Assembly: GCA_964494625.1 (NCBI GenBank)
Contig: CAZBRT010000001.1
Location: 1-64,000 of the forward strand
Direction: 5' to 3'
DNA length: 64,000 nt
From: UBA2784 sp964494625
Lineage (GTDB): Bacteria; Pseudomonadota; Alphaproteobacteria; Micropepsales; Micropepsaceae
A program made the translations under genes and the position numbers. The stretch's first letter is position 1, and every line of letters begins with the position of its first letter. The notes below the pieces were generated by a model, which was not told the DNA's origin, searched no databases, and saw nothing but the letters and a program-made list of their open reading frames with translations. This document shows positions 60,987 through 64,000 of this stretch, piece by piece.

Positions 60987-61523
60987 TTGCGGGGTCCGGT
61001 GGGGGCGCTCAAGGGTATCGTCAAAGCGGTCTTGCGTCACCAGCCTGTTGCGGGGGTAACCCGCGCTGTGCTCGGCATCGCGGGCCTATCCGGGCGCGCG
61101 GCATCGGCCTTGCGCACGGCAGCGCTTTTTCCCGGCAATGCAACCCTTGTCATGCACTGGACGAGCAAGGTCAAATACCGCGAGAACCTGCAGCTGGGTG
61201 CGCGTGTCGTCATCGGCACCAATTGCGTCATCGGCGCACGCGACGGCATCGTTCTTGAAGATGATGTCCGCATTTCGGATGGCGTTGTGATCGAGACGGC
61301 AGGTCTCGACTTCACCGGTTCGCCGCCTTATCCACATCGTGGCGCGCCCATCAGGATCGGCAAGGGCGCGTGGATCGGCACACGGGCCGTCATCCTTGGC
61401 GGTGTCACCATCGGCGAAGGTGCCGTCATCGGCGCGCATGCGCTTGTCGTCAGGCATGTTCCCGCTCACACATTGATCGGCGGCAAGCCAGCGGAGGTGC
61501 TGCGTGAACGCCCCCGTGCCTGA
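60987..61523 (+). CDS. Hexapeptide-repeat acyltransferase
   Basis: The 178-residue protein has the left-handed beta-helix pattern: GARVVIGTNCVIGARDGIVL, EDDVRISDGVVIETAGLDFT, IRIGKGAWIGTRAVILGGVT and GAVIGAHALVVRHVPAHTLI, with a GGKPAEVL end typical of sugar O- or N-acyltransferases. It probably acetylates a sugar of the exopolysaccharide. The TTG at 60987 gives the longest form; GTG 60999 is an alternative. It overlaps the next gene by 20 bp and is divergent from the dioxygenase operon. Confidence 0.88.
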   Translation: MRGPVGALKGIVKAVLRHQPVAGVTRAVLGIAGLSGRAASALRTAALFPGNATLVMHWTSKVKYRENLQLGARVVIGTNCVIGARDGIVLEDDVRISDGVVIETAGLDFTGSPPYPHRGAPIRIGKGAWIGTRAVILGGVTIGEGAVIGAHALVVRHVPAHTLIGGKPAEVLRERPRA

Positions 61524-62976
61524 CAAACGCCCCGCCTCCGCTGCCATATCCGCGCTTCCTTCGCGGGCAGGGGCAAAGCCGATCCGTCGCTTGCCGGTCA
61601 TGGGACTAGTGCTGGCGCTGGTGCTTTCTGACCTTGTGGTGTTTGCCGTCCTGGGTGCGGGTGTCATCGCGCTCAGCCCGAAGATCACGCCCGAGCGCCT
61701 GCCCGTGCATCTCGACGGCCTTATCCTTTCCATTGCCGGTTTCATCGTCTTTGCCGCCGCCAGCGGCCTTTACAATACGCAGCGCGCCTTTGACGTGCGC
61801 CGCGCGACGCCGCTCATCATCAACACGATGATCGTGGTCGGTTTTGTCCTGTTTGCCGCCTTCTATATCGGGCAGGTGCCGCTGACTTTCTCGCGGCTGG
61901 CGTTCCTTGTGCTCTTCTTCGGCGGCATTGTCGCGCTTGTCACCGTGCGCATCATCATGTCGGCGATGATCGCCTATATGCTGGCGGGGGGCCATGCCGT
62001 CGAGCGGCTTTTGGTCGTGAGCTTCCGCGAGGACGCCGCCCGCTTCACCAGTGCCATTGCGGTCGGTTCCGCCAACCGCATGCAGGTGACGTCGCTTTTG
62101 CGCCCGGATGAGCCGCACGCGGAAGATTACCTGCGCGGACACATCAAGGCGCTTGATGTGGAAGCCATCGTCTTTCTCGCGCGGCCCGGCGACAGGATTG
62201 ACGGTCACCCGCTCTTTTCGCTTGCCCAGCGGTCGCCGCTTTCGTGCTACATCGCGATGCCCCACAGTGACTTTCCCGGTGAGGTCTTGAGAGCGCTCGA
62301 CGAGGGCTCGCACATATTGTTGCAGACATCGCGCGAGGCGATTTCGGGCTGGGGCGCGCTGCAGAAGCGCGTGCTTGATGTGGTGGCCGCCACGTTCGGG
62401 CTCTTGCTCTCTTCACCGGTTTTGTTGCTTGCCATGCTCGCGATCCGGCTTGAAAGCCGGGGCCCGGCCATTTTCCGCCAGACGCGCTATGGCTACAACA
62501 ATCGCGCCTTCACCATCCTCAAGCTGCGCAGCATGCGGGCAGAGGCAGCAGCAGGCGCCGTCGTGCAGGCTGGCCATGATGATCCGCGGGTTACGCGCGT
62601 CGGCCGCCTCATCCGCCGCCTGAAGATCGACGAACTGCCCCAACTTGTGAATGTGCTCAAAGGCGACATGTCACTGGTCGGTCCGCGCGCACATGCAACA
62701 AAAACCAACCTTGAGGGTCTCAGCCTTGAGACGCATGAAACGCGCTATCTCACGCGCCACAATGTGCGGCCGGGGCTTACCAGCTGGGCTATTGTCAATG
62801 GCTGCACCGGCGCCATGGACAGCGTGGAAAAGCTGCGCGAAACGGTCGATTACGACCTGCATTATATCCGCCACTGGTCGGTCTGGCTTGACCTGACCAT
62901 CATCGCAATGACGCTGGTCATGCTGGTGGCCGAGCGCAGCATCTTCAAACGGCTGCGGCGGAACCCCGGCGCATGA
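61504..62976 (+). CDS. Polyprenyl glycosylphosphotransferase (initiating sugar transferase)
   Basis: The 490-residue protein has four to five N-terminal membrane helices (about 31-160), a CoA-binding-like middle domain, and the catalytic bac_transf domain: LQKRVLDVVAATFGLLLSSP, IFRQTRYGYNNRAFTILKLR, SMRAEAAAGAVVQ, LIRRLKIDELPQLVNVLKGD and MSLVGPRAHAT. WbaP/WcaJ-type enzymes move a hexose-1-phosphate (often glucose or galactose) onto undecaprenyl phosphate and start repeat-unit synthesis. Translation starts at GTG 61504. It overlaps the flippase gene by 4 bp. Confidence 0.93.
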   Translation: MNAPVPDKRPASAAISALPSRAGAKPIRRLPVMGLVLALVLSDLVVFAVLGAGVIALSPKITPERLPVHLDGLILSIAGFIVFAAASGLYNTQRAFDVRRATPLIINTMIVVGFVLFAAFYIGQVPLTFSRLAFLVLFFGGIVALVTVRIIMSAMIAYMLAGGHAVERLLVVSFREDAARFTSAIAVGSANRMQVTSLLRPDEPHAEDYLRGHIKALDVEAIVFLARPGDRIDGHPLFSLAQRSPLSCYIAMPHSDFPGEVLRALDEGSHILLQTSREAISGWGALQKRVLDVVAATFGLLLSSPVLLLAMLAIRLESRGPAIFRQTRYGYNNRAFTILKLRSMRAEAAAGAVVQAGHDDPRVTRVGRLIRRLKIDELPQLVNVLKGDMSLVGPRAHATKTNLEGLSLETHETRYLTRHNVRPGLTSWAIVNGCTGAMDSVEKLRETVDYDLHYIRHWSVWLDLTIIAMTLVMLVAERSIFKRLRRNPGA

Positions 62977-64000
62977 AGCGGACCGCAGCCTTCCTGGCCA
63001 ATTTCGGTGTGGCCAAGGGCCTTATCTATTTCCTGCCGCTGGTCATTGCCGCCATGGCCATCCCGGAAACCTATGCGGCGATGGAGTTTGCGTTCGCGCT
63101 TGCTCCCCTCATCGCCATGTTTCCCGGTTCGCCCGTGCTTGCCGCCATTCCGCAGCTTTATCTCGTGCGCGGCGACCGGAACGTGCGCGACCTTGCGGCC
63201 ATGGTTGCGGCAGTCACAGCGGCGCTGATGCTTCCCGCCGGATTGCTCCTGCTTCTTTTCGCCGGACCGAAGCCCGCGATGGTTGCCTTTGCGGCGGCCT
63301 GTGTCGCCGCACAGGGTGCGGCGTCCGTCCTGTCTCGCACCATGTCGCGGCGCCATCTGGCGGCCTGGGCAGACGGCATCGCCGCACTCTCAATGTTTCT
63401 CGCAGCAGGTCTTGCGTGGTTTGTGTTCGGCAGCTGGTTTGACGCACAAGCGGCGGCGATTGCCTGGGCCATCATCTGCGTGCCGCTTGCATTTGTCCTC
63501 CTCCAGCTCTCCCGAAGCTGGCGCGGGCCCCACGCGCGATTGCGGCTGCGCCACGCCTTCGCCATCGGCCTTCCCATGGTGATCAACGGGCTTTTCGGCA
63601 TGGTGGTTGCCAGCGGCGGGCGGATCGCATTCGGGCTCTTCACGCAGCCATGGGATCTGGCGGCCTATGCCATCGGCTTTCGCGTTGCGGGCCTGATGCT
63701 GGGCGTCCATCAATTGATGGTGACCGCGTTCTTTGCCCGCGCCTATGGCGCGCGCACACGCGCATTCGACCGCATGGCGCCCTTCTATCTTCTGGCGGTT
63801 GCGGCCACAGGATGCGTCCTTTGCCTTTTCGCACCCGAGATGCTGCCTGCACTCGGATTCAAGGCGCTGACGGTGGACCGGCAGGATGCGCTTGTGTCGT
63901 GGCTGCCTTTGATCGCGCTCCAGGTTTTCCTGTGGATCAGCTTTGCGACGCTTGAGTTCCGCGTCAATCGCGCGCGGTTGGCGGGCCGGATCATCCCGGT
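62973..64000 (+). CDS. Polysaccharide flippase-like membrane protein (partial, runs off window)
   Basis: The ATG at 62973 overlaps the sugar transferase stop (ATGA). The open frame continues to the window end without a stop, giving at least 342 residues. It begins MKRTAAFLANFGVAKGLIYF and carries repeated hydrophobic segments (about ten so far), including AFAIGLPMVINGLFGMVVAS. This is like Wzx/MATE-type lipopolysaccharide flippases. It would be the flippase for the locus started by the adjacent glycosylphosphotransferase. The 3' end lies outside the window. Confidence 0.8.
   Translation, partial: MKRTAAFLANFGVAKGLIYFLPLVIAAMAIPETYAAMEFAFALAPLIAMFPGSPVLAAIPQLYLVRGDRNVRDLAAMVAAVTAALMLPAGLLLLLFAGPKPAMVAFAAACVAAQGAASVLSRTMSRRHLAAWADGIAALSMFLAAGLAWFVFGSWFDAQAAAIAWAIICVPLAFVLLQLSRSWRGPHARLRLRHAFAIGLPMVINGLFGMVVASGGRIAFGLFTQPWDLAAYAIGFRVAGLMLGVHQLMVTAFFARAYGARTRAFDRMAPFYLLAVAATGCVLCLFAPEMLPALGFKALTVDRQDALVSWLPLIALQVFLWISFATLEFRVNRARLAGRIIP

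Overview
The window is about 60% GC and reads like an alphaproteobacterium, probably Hyphomicrobiales/Rhodobiaceae-like or a relative. The grounds are a PodJ-like polarity protein, the TSUP + TIGR02186 pair, the ligase-associated helicase/PdeM pair, and the style of the exopolysaccharide genes. Genus cannot be fixed from sequence alone. Most of the window is accessory surface-polysaccharide DNA with mobile-element traces.

Layout. (1) 1-4.8 kb: 3' end of a tRNA-Gly(CCC), then a P4-type integrase that has lost its catalytic residues, a hypothetical gene, a phage-type HGG protein and small membrane proteins. (2) 5-27.1 kb, minus strand: a long, mostly translationally coupled polysaccharide operon. 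It carries a NusG/RfaH-like antiterminator, an ops-like element, a UDP-sugar epimerase and dehydrogenase, two methyltransferases, a Wzx, an AsnB amidotransferase, a Wzy, five GT4 glycosyltransferases, two Gfo/Idh/MocA-type enzymes, WecB and a heparinase-fold lyase. (3) 27.6-35.5 kb: a small exported protein and a second polymerase/ligase on the minus strand, divergent from the export genes CpsB phosphatase, Wza, Wzc tyrosine kinase and a TPR/carbohydrate-binding-like protein. (4) 35.5-39.6 kb: a broken NeuB/PseI fragment, an XRE-cupin regulator, and a plus-strand set (fasciclin, membrane protein, DUF393, SDR, DUF2256) that looks like an oxidative-stress group. (5) 39.7-51 kb: a pseudaminic-acid pathway (PseI, fused PseG-PseH, SpsF-like cytidylyltransferase, PseC, PseB) split by a tyrosine recombinase, a peptide / HprK-like kinase / nucleotidyltransferase cassette and an IS481-type element. 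(6) 51.3-59.2 kb: housekeeping-like genes (Lhr-type helicase, PdeM, TIGR02186, TSUP exporter, PodJ-like). (7) 59.4-64 kb: another exopolysaccharide locus with a PhyH-type dioxygenase, hexapeptide acyltransferase, polyprenyl glycosylphosphotransferase and a flippase running off the end.

How the parts work together (inference). The RfaH-like protein probably loads at the ops-like element to carry RNA polymerase through the roughly 21 kb sugar operon. That operon appears to make a repeat unit containing an amidated HexNAc uronic acid. Wza/Wzc/CpsB provide export and its control. The pse genes supply CMP-pseudaminic acid. The most novel-looking unit is the cassette at 45.1-47.8 kb: a 64-residue peptide with a poly-Gly tail, a PqqD/RRE-like plus HprK-like fusion, and an NTP_transf_5 protein. 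This resembles a RiPP-style modification system without any of the usual cyclase or protease genes.
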